Origin: Bradyrhizobium sp. CCH5-F6
GTDB taxonomy: Bacteria; Pseudomonadota; Alphaproteobacteria; Rhizobiales; Xanthobacteraceae
Assembly (NCBI RefSeq): GCF_001556045.1
Contig: NZ_LSIC01000115.1
Location: forward strand, 1 to 62,620
Direction: 5' to 3'
Length of the DNA: 62,620 nt
In this document: positions 10,606 to 19,413 of the stretch, piece after piece
Position numbering within the stretch: the stretch's first letter is position 1
Layout: every line of letters starts with the position of its first letter
The notes under the pieces: model-generated
Seen by the model: only the letters and a program-made list of their open reading frames with translations
The model's database searches: none
Told to the model about the DNA's origin: nothing
Position numbers and translations under genes: made by a program

Positions 10606-10875
10606 ATGGAGCTGATCTTCGATGATCAGGCGGTCGCTGACCTCGAAGGCATCTTCACCTGGATTTCGCAGGATAGCCCCGCCGCCGCCCGTAAGGTGAC
10701 CGACCGGCTGCTCCAGAGCATCGAGCTGCCGACTTCCTTTCCCTTCATGGGGCACGTGGGGCATGACCCCGCGACATTTGAGTGGGTCGTGCCACGGTTG
10801 CCCTATGTCGTCGTCTATGAAGTCGACGCGGTACGCGCACGAGTTGTCGTCACTGCGGTATTTCACGGCGCGTAG
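10606..10875 (+). CDS. RelE/ParE family toxin
   Basis: This 89-aa ParE-like protein opens with MELIFDDQAVADLEGIFTWIS, where the alternating beta-strand then helix is the ParE/RelE start. It continues with SPAAARKVTDRLLQSIELPTSFP and ends in LPYVVVYEVDAVRARVVVTAVFHGA, the usual core strands with a terminal His. Toxins of this family act on gyrase (ParE) or mRNA on ribosomes (RelE); the sequence favours ParE but does not prove the target. It is co-transcribed with the upstream 73-aa antitoxin and both are complete. Confidence 0.88.
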   Translation: MELIFDDQAVADLEGIFTWISQDSPAAARKVTDRLLQSIELPTSFPFMGHVGHDPATFEWVVPRLPYVVVYEVDAVRARVVVTAVFHGA

Positions 10876-10976
10876 TCCCGAGATCTCTGAGCGGAGCGCT
10901 TGCGTCTGTCTCCCGGCGGATTGGCCGGCAACTCCCTTTCATGCGATCCGCTCACTTCCCTTTGCGGCAAAAATGC

Positions 10977-10991
10977 TTAGAACGGCTCTAA
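10977..10991. promoter_or_regulatory. Irr-type iron control element upstream of fumarase
   Basis: The 15-mer reads TTAGAA-CGG-CTCTAA, one mismatch from the symmetric TTAGAA-N3-TTCTAA half-site arrangement of Irr boxes (ICE) in Bradyrhizobium. It lies 42 bp upstream of the fumarase ATG, where a promoter-proximal site would be expected. The target gene encodes a Fe-S enzyme, a sensible Irr target. Confidence 0.55.
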
Positions 10992-11033
10992 CGCCGGAAC
11001 CGAGGGTTCCGCTCCCCAACCGACGAGCCGCCC

Positions 11034-12689
<1,656 letters not shown>

Positions 12690-12744
12690 CTTTACATCGC
12701 CGCGCACGCGCGCAGAGATGTTGCATGGACCTTCGCAGGAGACC

Positions 12745-12817
12745 GTCATGCCCGGACTTGTCCCGGGCATCCACGTTCTTAGTGCTGCGAGCAAGGCGCG
12801 GATGGCCGGGCCATGAC
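12745..12817. repeat. palindromic repeat, GTCATGCCCGG family
   Basis: GTCATGCCCGG (12745-12755) and CCGGGCCATGAC (12806-12817) are imperfect inverted ends, with an inner CCCGGGCATCCACG and GCGCGGATGGCC. Elements of this form are common in Bradyrhizobium intergenic regions. It lies downstream of fumA between convergent genes. Confidence 0.7.
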
Positions 12818-12843
12818 AATTCGGAAGCTTCCGCGGCCCTAGC

Positions 12844-13764
12844 CTAGCTGCAATTCGTGACCTGGTTGGAGCACAGCGCGCGCCACCAGCCGCGGACGCC
12901 GTCATGGCTCTCGACGAGGCCCCAATATCCGCTACAGGCGAGGAGCCGCTTGGGACCGCCGTCGACTTCGATCGGGCCGCCGAGCTCGTGCCGGGCGGGC
13001 ATCCATTTGGCGTCGACGAAGGGGGCCTGGAACAGCCCGCCCATGCGCGTGGCGCCATTGGCATAGGCCGCCCCCACCTTGTTGGCTGCGACCCAGCCGC
13101 GCCCGGCATAGGGCTTCGGCGCGCTGCGCGGATATCTCTTCTCGTCCTCATAGTCCTTGCCGGGGGGCTGCGCGCCTTCGATCAGGAACCAGCCGTCCTT
13201 GAATCCGATGATGCGAAATTCGGTGAGCCAGCCGCCGTCGGGCGTGTTCTCGCTGCCGCCCAGCTTCAGCCGGTACGGCGGCGGCAGGGTGCCGAGCACG
13301 CGCGCTTTCACCGAGGGCTCGGCGCGCACGTTGAGGCCGTTCGGGTCCTTGTCGATGGACCAGGCGCCGAGAGCGCAGGGTTCGGTGCCTTCGGGCAGGG
13401 CTGCGCGCTTGGCGGCGAGTTCGGCATGCAGCTCAGTGAAATCGGTGTCATCGCCGTTCGGAGGCGGCTCGGTGCGCAGCTTCAGTTCCGCCGAGACCGC
13501 GCGTGCCTTATCCGCCGTCAGCGTGACCACGAGGGCCTGACGCGCAGCAAAGACGCTTCCCGGTATCTTCGCATCGTTCGATGCCGCCGGATATACGGCG
13601 AGATATCCCGTCGTGCCTTCGGTCCGGTAGGCGGCGCCAGCGACATAGCCCGCAGGAACCATGGCGAGCGCGCTTGCGCGCCACGCCGGTTCGGTGTCGT
13701 CCGCGCGCGCCGCCTGTGTCGCGACACACAGAGCCGTTGCCGCGATGAGACGGAGAATGCGCAT
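12844..13764 (-). CDS. exported protein with SH3-like domain
   Basis: The 306-aa product has a signal peptide (LRLIAATALCVATQAARA, residues 4-21). The middle has the bacterial SH3 signature DPNGLNVRAEPSVKARVLGTLPPPY (residues about 147-171, described in pieces), with GRGWVAANKVG as the later SH3 strand. The C-terminus (ACSGYWGLVESHDGVRGWW) has paired cysteines. Bacterial SH3 domains often bind cell-wall peptides, so a periplasmic envelope role is possible but unproven. It starts 19 bp after the 98-aa gene upstream, so the two are probably co-transcribed. Confidence 0.8.
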   Translation of the reverse strand: MRILRLIAATALCVATQAARADDTEPAWRASALAMVPAGYVAGAAYRTEGTTGYLAVYPAASNDAKIPGSVFAARQALVVTLTADKARAVSAELKLRTEPPPNGDDTDFTELHAELAAKRAALPEGTEPCALGAWSIDKDPNGLNVRAEPSVKARVLGTLPPPYRLKLGGSENTPDGGWLTEFRIIGFKDGWFLIEGAQPPGKDYEDEKRYPRSAPKPYAGRGWVAANKVGAAYANGATRMGGLFQAPFVDAKWMPARHELGGPIEVDGGPKRLLACSGYWGLVESHDGVRGWWRALCSNQVTNCS

Positions 13765-13783
13765 GGTTGCCTGATACGCGGCT

Positions 13784-14080
13784 CTACGCCTTCGTGCCCG
13801 TGAACGGGAAGCTGCCCATCGGGCCGATGCCCATCTCGCCGCTCATGCTGTCGCCGGAGACCTTTCCGATGAACTCGAGCGTCAACGGCATCGGATTGGT
13901 GATCGAGACTTTCCAGTTGACGGCGTCGCCGCTGATGGTGCCGTCGAAGATCTCGGCGGTGTTGCCATCGGCGCCCTGCGTGCCCGTCAGCGTGCCGCCG
14001 GAGCTCAACAGGGTCAGCGTCGCCTGGCGCTCGCCCATCGGCGTGGTCATGGTCAGATTCCAGTTGCCGTCTACGGCCAT
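13784..14080 (-). CDS. conserved-looking hypothetical beta-rich protein
   Basis: This 98-aa protein lacks a signal peptide and is nearly all predicted beta strand (GNWNLTMTTPMGERQATLTL, GGTLTGTQGADGN, AVNWKVSITNPMPLTLEF, SMSGEMGIGPMGSFPFTG). The pattern of a small lipocalin-like or streptavidin-like barrel is suggested by the alternating GTL/SGD repeats, but I cannot assign a family. It has a strong ribosome binding site (GGGAGACGGGA) before the ATG at 14080. The exported SH3 gene follows 19 bp downstream. Confidence 0.65.
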   Translation of the reverse strand: MAVDGNWNLTMTTPMGERQATLTLLSSGGTLTGTQGADGNTAEIFDGTISGDAVNWKVSITNPMPLTLEFIGKVSGDSMSGEMGIGPMGSFPFTGTKA

Positions 14081-14185
14081 TCCCGTCTCCCGAACAGATT
14101 TCGGCGGTCCGCGACGATCCGCGGCCCGTCCTGAGCGAGGCTATAGCCCAACTTGCGGTTCCTGCCTAACCCCGCGATAGGGCAT

Positions 14186-14740
14186 TTAGGCGCGGGCGGC
14201 AGCACGACGGCGGCTGGTGACGATCAGGCGCAGAACGACGTATTGAAGCGCGAAGGCCAGAATCTTGCCGCCGCCTGCGACCACCGTGAGGTAGAACGCC
14301 CACAGCTTCAGATCGCCGGTCGATGCGACAGCGATCATTCCGAAGCCGATGACGAACATCAGCACCGCCCAGGCATAGCCCGCAGCCGTCACATATTCCG
14401 GAACGGTCTCGGTGACGATCGGCGGCATGTAGCGCAGCATCCAGCCGCGCTTGAGCATGATGAGGCCGATCGCGAAATGCGCGATCGCGGGCTTTGCCAG
14501 CATGAAGCGGGGATCATTGGTGAGCAACGTGATCGCGCCCAGTCCGACGACGAGCGCGAGGCTCGCATACGTCATGTAGTTGAGCTGCTGTCCCTTGATG
14601 CGGGCGTAGACCACTTGCGCGAACGCGCCGGCGATCGCTACCGACGTTGCCAGGATGACGTTGTCGGTGATGAGATAGACGACCAGGAAGAGGATGGCGG
14701 AGAAGAGGTCGGAGGCGAGGCGGGAGAATACGTCCTTCAT
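14186..14740 (-). CDS. YciB/IspZ-like septation membrane protein
   Basis: This 184-aa protein has five or six membrane helices. FSAILFLVVYLITDNVILATSV and the segment AFAQVVYARIKGQQLNYMTYASLALVVGLGAITLLTNDPRFMLAKPAI (described over residues about 12-90) match the YciB/IspZ layout, including the hallmark TDP.FI.KP-like TNDPRFMLAKP. YciB is an inner-membrane protein linked to septation and envelope synthesis. It is shorter on homologous identity than a core yciB would be, so it may be a paralogue. It follows the 187-aa membrane gene by 22 bp and likely shares its operator. The start at 14740 (ATG, AGGA upstream) is preferred. Confidence 0.7.
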   Translation of the reverse strand: MKDVFSRLASDLFSAILFLVVYLITDNVILATSVAIAGAFAQVVYARIKGQQLNYMTYASLALVVGLGAITLLTNDPRFMLAKPAIAHFAIGLIMLKRGWMLRYMPPIVTETVPEYVTAAGYAWAVLMFVIGFGMIAVASTGDLKLWAFYLTVVAGGGKILAFALQYVVLRLIVTSRRRAAARA

Positions 14741-14762
14741 CGTCAATCCTGTTCAGCGCGCG

Positions 14763-15326
14763 CTAGGCATTGCGGGCAGGCGTACCGTACTTGATCTGGC
14801 AATATTCAGGATACCACTTTGTGAAGTAAATCGCGCTGTTTCGGGCGGCAAAAGCGACCGCAAGGCTCGACCAGAGCGGCAGGCCGGGGACGTAGAGCAG
14901 CACGAGGTTGGCGGCCCCCATCAACAGCGCGGCCGCTGTCCAGGCCCCCGTGATGATGTAATTGGCGCGGAGGAAGCCAGGCATGGCCGCGGTCTCCGCC
15001 GGAACCGATTCAAGCGCATATTGCAGCGTGAAGGGGCGGCGAACCAGCATGGAGCCGAGCGAGATGACGAAGATGCCGGCATCGACCGACAGCTTGACGG
15101 CGAGTGTGCCAAGCGCGGGGTCGATCAGCGCGAGATAGAGTCCGATTGCAGCGAACACGATTGCCGACCCTGCGGCCAGGATCTTCACCGAGCGGCCGCG
15201 CGCGATGTCGATGACGACGGCGGCGAGGCAGATTGCAGAGGCCGCGAATACGCTGATCGTGGCAGAGGTCGCCAGCATCAGGAACGTATAGGCGCCGTAG
15301 GGCGCGAGGATCAGGAAAATCGCCAT
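14763..15326 (-). CDS. hypothetical membrane protein, TetR-regulated candidate
   Basis: This 187-aa protein consists of six hydrophobic segments (first two at residues about 3-40, last near 145-165) joined by short loops. It ends in AARNSAIYFTKWYPEYCQIKYG. I do not recognise the family; its length and topology resemble the YciB-like gene after it. The ATG at 15326 has GAGGTGGG upstream. A perfect 21-bp palindrome is centred 30 bp upstream of the start, the same motif as in front of the carotenoid oxygenase and tetR genes, so it is probably controlled by that TetR. Confidence 0.7.
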   Translation of the reverse strand: MAIFLILAPYGAYTFLMLATSATISVFAASAICLAAVVIDIARGRSVKILAAGSAIVFAAIGLYLALIDPALGTLAVKLSVDAGIFVISLGSMLVRRPFTLQYALESVPAETAAMPGFLRANYIITGAWTAAALLMGAANLVLLYVPGLPLWSSLAVAFAARNSAIYFTKWYPEYCQIKYGTPARNA

Positions 15327-15345
15327 TGCCCACCTCGGTCAGGCC

Positions 15346-15366
15346 AATCTTTACAATGTAAAGATT
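15346..15366. promoter_or_regulatory. 21-bp TetR operator candidate, site 1 (perfect)
   Basis: The arms AATCTTTACA (15346-15355) and TGTAAAGATT (15357-15366) are perfectly complementary around one central base. This is the best of four copies. It lies 20 bp upstream of the 187-aa membrane protein start. Confidence 0.8.
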
Positions 15367-15397
15367 TGTAATTCAGGGCCGAGATCGGGTCAAGCAA

Positions 15398-15418
15398 AAT
15401 CTTTACAGTGTCAAAATG
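15398..15418. promoter_or_regulatory. 21-bp TetR operator candidate, site 2 (degenerate right arm)
   Basis: The left arm AATCTTTACA (15398-15407) is identical to site 1. The right arm TGTCAAAATG (15409-15418) matches 7 of 10 positions. It overlaps the stop codon of the 98-aa gene, 52 bp centre-to-centre from site 1. Confidence 0.65.
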
Positions 15419-15699
15419 ATGTAGGCTGCCTGCAAAAGTTCAATTGCAGCAAGCCCTTGCTCGGATGCTTCTTCCGCGATTTCACTCCAGGGGAGGCGGG
15501 CGAGAGCCGGCAGCGTCCAGGCGATCAGGAAACCGGCGAACAGCAGGATGCCGCCATTGAAGTTGGGTTGCCCGCTCTGCCGCAGCCGGACCATCTGCGG
15601 TGTGAGCGTGGCGCATGTCATGACGAGGAGGGCGAGGGAGTCTGCGGTGATCGAGGGCACGTACATGCGAGGCCTCATTGATGAGATGTTCGATGTCAT
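15403..15699 (-). CDS. small membrane protein next to carotenoid oxygenase
   Basis: A 98-aa product with two hydrophobic segments (ADSLALLVMTCATL and NGGILLFAGFLIAWTLPALARL, then an amphipathic C-terminus AAIELLQAAYIILTL). The start is uncertain: the ATG at 15699 gives 98 aa, that at 15678 gives 91 aa, and neither has a strong ribosome binding site. It lies 45 bp downstream of the carotenoid oxygenase in the same direction and may be its operon partner. I cannot name its family. Its 3' end overlaps an operator copy for the next gene. Confidence 0.55.
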   Translation of the reverse strand: MTSNISSMRPRMYVPSITADSLALLVMTCATLTPQMVRLRQSGQPNFNGGILLFAGFLIAWTLPALARLPWSEIAEEASEQGLAAIELLQAAYIILTL

Positions 15700-15744
15700 T
15701 GCGGGCTCGCGGCTTCCGTGCGTCCCGGAATCACGGATAGAGAG

Positions 15745-17142
15745 CTACGCCGCTCCCACCCAATTGCCGTGGAAACCGTCGGGCACGCGGTGCCCGAGTT
15801 GCACGAGCGCGACGGGGCCAACCTCGATATCGGTGGCATTGAACACGGCGAGGTCGCTGCGGTTCTCCCGTGCCCGCCAGATCACCGCCAGCAGCCACCC
15901 GTCGCCCTCGGCCGCATCCTTCGACCGCTCGACGAAGACGGGCTCGGAGATGGTGTCGCCTGCGGGCAGGAGATAATGGCCCAGCCTTCGGCCGCTGCCA
16001 TCGACATGCACGATGCCCGACAGCGCGCCGAACATCGGCAGTTTCGGATTGGCGCAGGCGTACCAGCCGTGACGGCTCTTCAGCCCGGCACGGCGATCGT
16101 CGATGCGGGGGAATTCGCCGGTGATATCGTCGAGATAGGTCTGCTGGAAACGGTCGGTATTTCCCGAGAGATCGAACGTCCAGCGGCAGTGGCGGGCGCG
16201 CGACTTCTCCGGATCGGTGGGCCGGCCGTCCGGATGCGGAAACAGCGGCGCCTCTTCGAACTGCATGACGTCGGCGATGATGCGGTTACCGTCTTCCCAC
16301 GCATTCATGACGTGAAAGACGTAGCAGGCCTCGGCACGGAACCAGACGATGTCCTCCGCAGTGCCGCTGCGCTTCATCACGCCGACATAGGAGCCCTTGT
16401 CCGGCTCCCAGGCATAGGGCGGCCGTCCGCGCATCGCGCGCTCCATGCTGCCGGTGATCGGAAGGATCGGGAACAGCACATGGTTCGCGGTGACGATGAA
16501 GTCGTGCACCATGCTGGCATAGGGCGCCTCGAACCGCTCGAAGCGCGTCGCCCTGCCGGATGCGTCGATCGATCCGTAGGAAAGGGCAGACGTCAGCGGT
16601 CCCGCCGCGTTGTAGCCGAAGAACACCAGCTCGCCCGTGACGGGATCGACCTTCGGATGAGCGGTAAAGCTGCCGGCGACGCGGCCCTGATAATTGTGAT
16701 AGCCGCGCGTCGCCAGCGTGCCCGGCTCGATCTCCGTCGGCAGGTGCGCCTCCTCCAGCGCGAGCAGTTTGCCCGCATGGAAGATGATGTTGGTGTTGGC
16801 GACGCCACCATCGGTGAGATCAGCCGGTGCATCAGGCAGCTTGCGCCCGAAGCCGCCGAACAGCGCGCGGCCGGCGTCGTGCTCGGCCAGCCATTTCGGC
16901 GTGCGGACCCAGCGGTTGCGGTAGCTCGCGCGTCCGTTCTCGAGGTGGAAGGCGTGCAGCATGCCGTCGCCCACGAACCAGTGCGCGCCGGGAGAATCGA
17001 ACTGCGGATTGGGACCGTTGCGATAGAGCGTGCCGTTCAATTCGCGCGGCAATTCGCCGACGATCTTCAGGAAAGGCGCGTCGGCCTCGAACGGGATCGG
17101 CGCGATATTGTTGCGGCGCTCGGCGATCGCGTCCTGCTGCAC
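15745..17142 (-). CDS. carotenoid cleavage oxygenase family protein
   Basis: This 465-aa seven-bladed-propeller oxygenase uses non-heme iron to cleave carotenoid, apocarotenoid or stilbene double bonds. Four His ligands are recognisable: H162 (FTAHPKVDP), H213 (SMVHDFIVT), H277 (YVFHVMNAWE) and H458 (GFHGNWV, seven residues from the end). NGTLYRNGPNPQF near residue 37 and WFVGDGMLHAF near 55 are family motifs. The start is GTG at 17142 with GGGAGGGAT upstream. It diverges from a TetR gene, and two operator copies lie between them. Substrate choice cannot be read from sequence: lignostilbene-type and apocarotenoid enzymes look alike here. Confidence 0.9.
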   Translation of the reverse strand: MQQDAIAERRNNIAPIPFEADAPFLKIVGELPRELNGTLYRNGPNPQFDSPGAHWFVGDGMLHAFHLENGRASYRNRWVRTPKWLAEHDAGRALFGGFGRKLPDAPADLTDGGVANTNIIFHAGKLLALEEAHLPTEIEPGTLATRGYHNYQGRVAGSFTAHPKVDPVTGELVFFGYNAAGPLTSALSYGSIDASGRATRFERFEAPYASMVHDFIVTANHVLFPILPITGSMERAMRGRPPYAWEPDKGSYVGVMKRSGTAEDIVWFRAEACYVFHVMNAWEDGNRIIADVMQFEEAPLFPHPDGRPTDPEKSRARHCRWTFDLSGNTDRFQQTYLDDITGEFPRIDDRRAGLKSRHGWYACANPKLPMFGALSGIVHVDGSGRRLGHYLLPAGDTISEPVFVERSKDAAEGDGWLLAVIWRARENRSDLAVFNATDIEVGPVALVQLGHRVPDGFHGNWVGAA

Positions 17143-17155
17143 GGCTATCCCTCCC

Positions 17156-17176
17156 TATCTTTACATCGTAAAGATC
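17156..17176. promoter_or_regulatory. 21-bp TetR operator candidate, site 3
   Basis: The left arm TATCTTTACA and right arm CGTAAAGATC are centred on 17166; 8 of 10 pairs are complementary. It lies 14 bp upstream of the carotenoid oxygenase GTG, overlapping its probable promoter or leader. Confidence 0.75.
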
Positions 17177-17208
17177 ACATAGCGCCGATGGCCGTTGCGG
17201 TCAAGTGA

Positions 17209-17229
17209 AATCTTTACACTGTCAATATT
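17209..17229. promoter_or_regulatory. 21-bp TetR operator candidate, site 4
   Basis: The left arm AATCTTTACA (17209-17218) equals site 1, and the right arm TGTCAATATT (17220-17229) matches 8 of 10 positions. It ends 20 bp upstream of the tetR ATG, suggesting autoregulation. Centre-to-centre spacing to site 3 is 53 bp, almost the same as between sites 1 and 2. Confidence 0.75.
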
Positions 17230-17248
17230 GCGCTCTATAGCTTCTCCC

Positions 17249-17986
17249 ATGGGCAAGAGCGAAACCGGGACCGAATCCGCGCGCGGCGCGCGCACGCCGC
17301 GAAAGTCATTGTCGTCGGGGGGGATGCGGACTCGTCCCGCGCGCCGTCCGGCCAGTGCGAAGACCGAGGCACCCTATCACCACGGCGCCTTGCGCGAGGC
17401 ACTGCTCCAGGCCGCCGAACGGGTGCTGGAACGCGACGGGCTGTCCGGGCTCACATTGCGCGCGGTGGCACGCGAAGCCGGCGTCTCGCACGCCGCACCC
17501 ACCCATCATTTCGGCGATCTGACCGGCCTGCTCAGCGAGCTCGCAGCCGTCGGTTTTCGTCAGTTCAACGCGGCGATGGCCTCCTCGTGCGCGGCCGCCT
17601 CCACGCCGCTCGAGCGGGCGCTGGCGCGGCCGAAAGCCTATGTCGCCTATGCGCAGGCCCATCCCGGCATGTACGGGATCATGTTCCAAACCGAACGGCT
17701 CGACTATTCGCGGCCCTCGCTGCACGAGGCCGCCGAAGCTTCGTTCGCCGGACTTGCGAATGCAGTCGGCACGATGCGGCAGGAACAGATCAGCGGAGAC
17801 GCGCTGACGCTGAACCAGGGCGCGGCGATCGCCCGGGCCTGGTCGCTAGTGCATGGCTTCACCATGCTGCTGCTCGATGGACGGCTCGAGGACATCCTCG
17901 ATCGCTTGCCCGAGGGGACCACTGCCGAAAGCCTGTTCGAGGCAATGCTGACGGCGCCGATGGCAGGCAGGCTGCCGGGCCTTTGA
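17249..17986 (+). CDS. TetR/AcrR-family repressor of the carotenoid oxygenase locus
   Basis: The 245-aa regulator has a basic disordered N-terminus (residues 1-45), then the TetR helix-turn-helix: YHHGALREALLQAAERVLERDG, GLTLRAVAREAGVSHAAPTHHFGD (about residues 46-92, described in two pieces). The C-terminal ligand domain (AYAQAHPGMYGIMFQTERLDY) resembles TetR_C_33/WHG-type domains. The ATG at 17249 is the first in frame after the operator. It diverges from the carotenoid oxygenase gene. The inducer may be an apocarotenoid or aromatic aldehyde; that is inference. Confidence 0.9.
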   Translation: MGKSETGTESARGARTPRKSLSSGGMRTRPARRPASAKTEAPYHHGALREALLQAAERVLERDGLSGLTLRAVAREAGVSHAAPTHHFGDLTGLLSELAAVGFRQFNAAMASSCAAASTPLERALARPKAYVAYAQAHPGMYGIMFQTERLDYSRPSLHEAAEASFAGLANAVGTMRQEQISGDALTLNQGAAIARAWSLVHGFTMLLLDGRLEDILDRLPEGTTAESLFEAMLTAPMAGRLPGL

Positions 17987-18025
17987 TCCGATCGGTGACG
18001 CAACCCCTGCCATCATCAGGCGTTG

Positions 18026-18649
18026 ATGCCGATGGCAAAAGCATCCCGCTCCCCGTGGAAACGCAGCAACCCACGCAAGCGCGCAGGCAAGGCGTCCAAG
18101 CATCTCAGTCCTGCGCAGAAATCGGCCGCGAAGGCGCGCGCCCGGCGCGCGGGCCGCAGCTACCCCAACCTCGTGGACAACATGCGCATGGCTACGAAGA
18201 AGACGTCGAAGGCGAAATCGTCGAAGGCAAAGAGGTCGGCGAAGACATCGGCGAGAACGACCCGCAAGCGCACCGCAAAGAAGACAGCCAGATCCTCCCG
18301 CAAGCGCCGCGCATCGGTGCGGGAGAAGGATCCGCGCGGTGGGCTCACCGCGGCCGGCCGCAAGGCGTTAGCGCGCAAGCAGGGCGCGCATTTGCGGCCG
18401 GGCGTCACCAAGAAGCAATCCGAGATGACTCCGCAGGAGATGCGGCGAAAGGGAAGCTGGGCCGTGCGCTTCTACGGCCGCGCCAAGCTGCCGCCGCTGG
18501 TCGATGCGAAAGGGCGGCCGACCCGGCACGCGCTGTCGGCGCATGCCTGGGGTGAACCAGTTCCGAAAACGGTCGCCGCGGCGAGGCGTATCGCGGCGAG
18601 GGGAGAGCGCCTGCTGGCACGCTATCGCCGCGTCAAGTCGAAGGGCTAG
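18026..18649 (+). CDS. lysine/arginine-rich H1-like protein with DUF6321-like C-terminus
   Basis: This 207-aa, extremely basic protein has three parts: an N-terminal KRSNPRKRAGKASKHLSPAQKSA-type segment, a Lys/Ala/Ser/Thr-rich tract resembling eukaryotic H1 or bacterial Hc1/AlgP tails (residues about 57-100), and a compact C-terminus (GGLTAAGRKALARKQGAHLRPGV..., RKGSWAVRFYGR, HALSAHAWGEPVPKT) that I associate with DUF6321. DNA or RNA binding is likely from charge alone. The ATG at 18026 or 18032 may be used. It is convergent with, and shares stop-codon bases with, the exported protein gene on the other strand. Confidence 0.7.
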   Translation: MPMAKASRSPWKRSNPRKRAGKASKHLSPAQKSAAKARARRAGRSYPNLVDNMRMATKKTSKAKSSKAKRSAKTSARTTRKRTAKKTARSSRKRRASVREKDPRGGLTAAGRKALARKQGAHLRPGVTKKQSEMTPQEMRRKGSWAVRFYGRAKLPPLVDAKGRPTRHALSAHAWGEPVPKTVAAARRIAARGERLLARYRRVKSKG

Positions 18650-19251
18650 CGCATCGTCGCGAGCTCGACGGCGCGGCCGCGCGTGCCGACGATCTTCACC
18701 TCGTCCTTGCCGCACGTGAAGCCCCGGGCGAGATCGTCCGCGGCTTTGCGCGCGAGCTCGTTGGCGTTCGGGTTGGCGATCGCATCGACATAGGCGACGT
18801 GGCAGACCGGACATGGCGGCAGCCGGGTCACGACCAGCATGGCTTTGGTCTTCGGCCGTCCCTGCTTGTCGGGATCGGCATTGTCCGCGATGTGCCAGCG
18901 CTGGATGATCGCAAACGGCTTGTCCCCCGCACTGCGCCATTCGACGGTGCTCTCCGATGAGTTGAACGGCGCGAACCAGACGTCGGCTGCCGGTTGCTCC
19001 GCCGCTTGCTTGCGATTGCGGCCGACGGAGACGATTTCGCGCAGATCATCCTCGGCGATCAGCACCACGAGCCCGTCCTTGCCCGGGCATACACGCGTGG
19101 TGCCGCCGTCGAGGTCGCTGGGCTTGCCGATTTGGCGGCAGTCCTTCGGCGCCGTCGAGGTGTAGCTGCTGACCACGGATTGGGCGTTGGCGCCGTTCAG
19201 GCCGATGCAGGCCATCAGGATAGCCATGGTTATGCGGGTAATATGGTCCAT
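18646..19251 (-). CDS. exported hypothetical protein
   Basis: This 201-aa product has a signal peptide (ITMAILMACIGLNGANA, residues about 7-23). The mature part contains five cysteines (DCRQIG, RVCPGKDG, PPCPVCHVA, GFTCGKDE), including CPVC, a possible disulfide or metal site. I recognise no family. The start at 19251 lacks a good ribosome binding site; the ATG at 19227 is an alternative that still keeps the signal. It is transcribed towards the H1-like gene, and their stop codons overlap (CTAG). Confidence 0.65.
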   Translation of the reverse strand: MDHITRITMAILMACIGLNGANAQSVVSSYTSTAPKDCRQIGKPSDLDGGTTRVCPGKDGLVVLIAEDDLREIVSVGRNRKQAAEQPAADVWFAPFNSSESTVEWRSAGDKPFAIIQRWHIADNADPDKQGRPKTKAMLVVTRLPPCPVCHVAYVDAIANPNANELARKAADDLARGFTCGKDEVKIVGTRGRAVELATMR

Positions 19252-19413
19252 TGGAAGCTTTGCGGTAGCGGGAACTCCGCCCCATCAGACGTCTTGATTG
19301 TGGGCAAGGTTCAAACAGGGGCCCGACATACCTGACAGCGGCGCGGAATCGTTCTAGAAGAGCGGCTTCGCTTGGGCTCATCCAGCCTGGTTCGCGTCCT
19401 CGTTCTTCTGATC

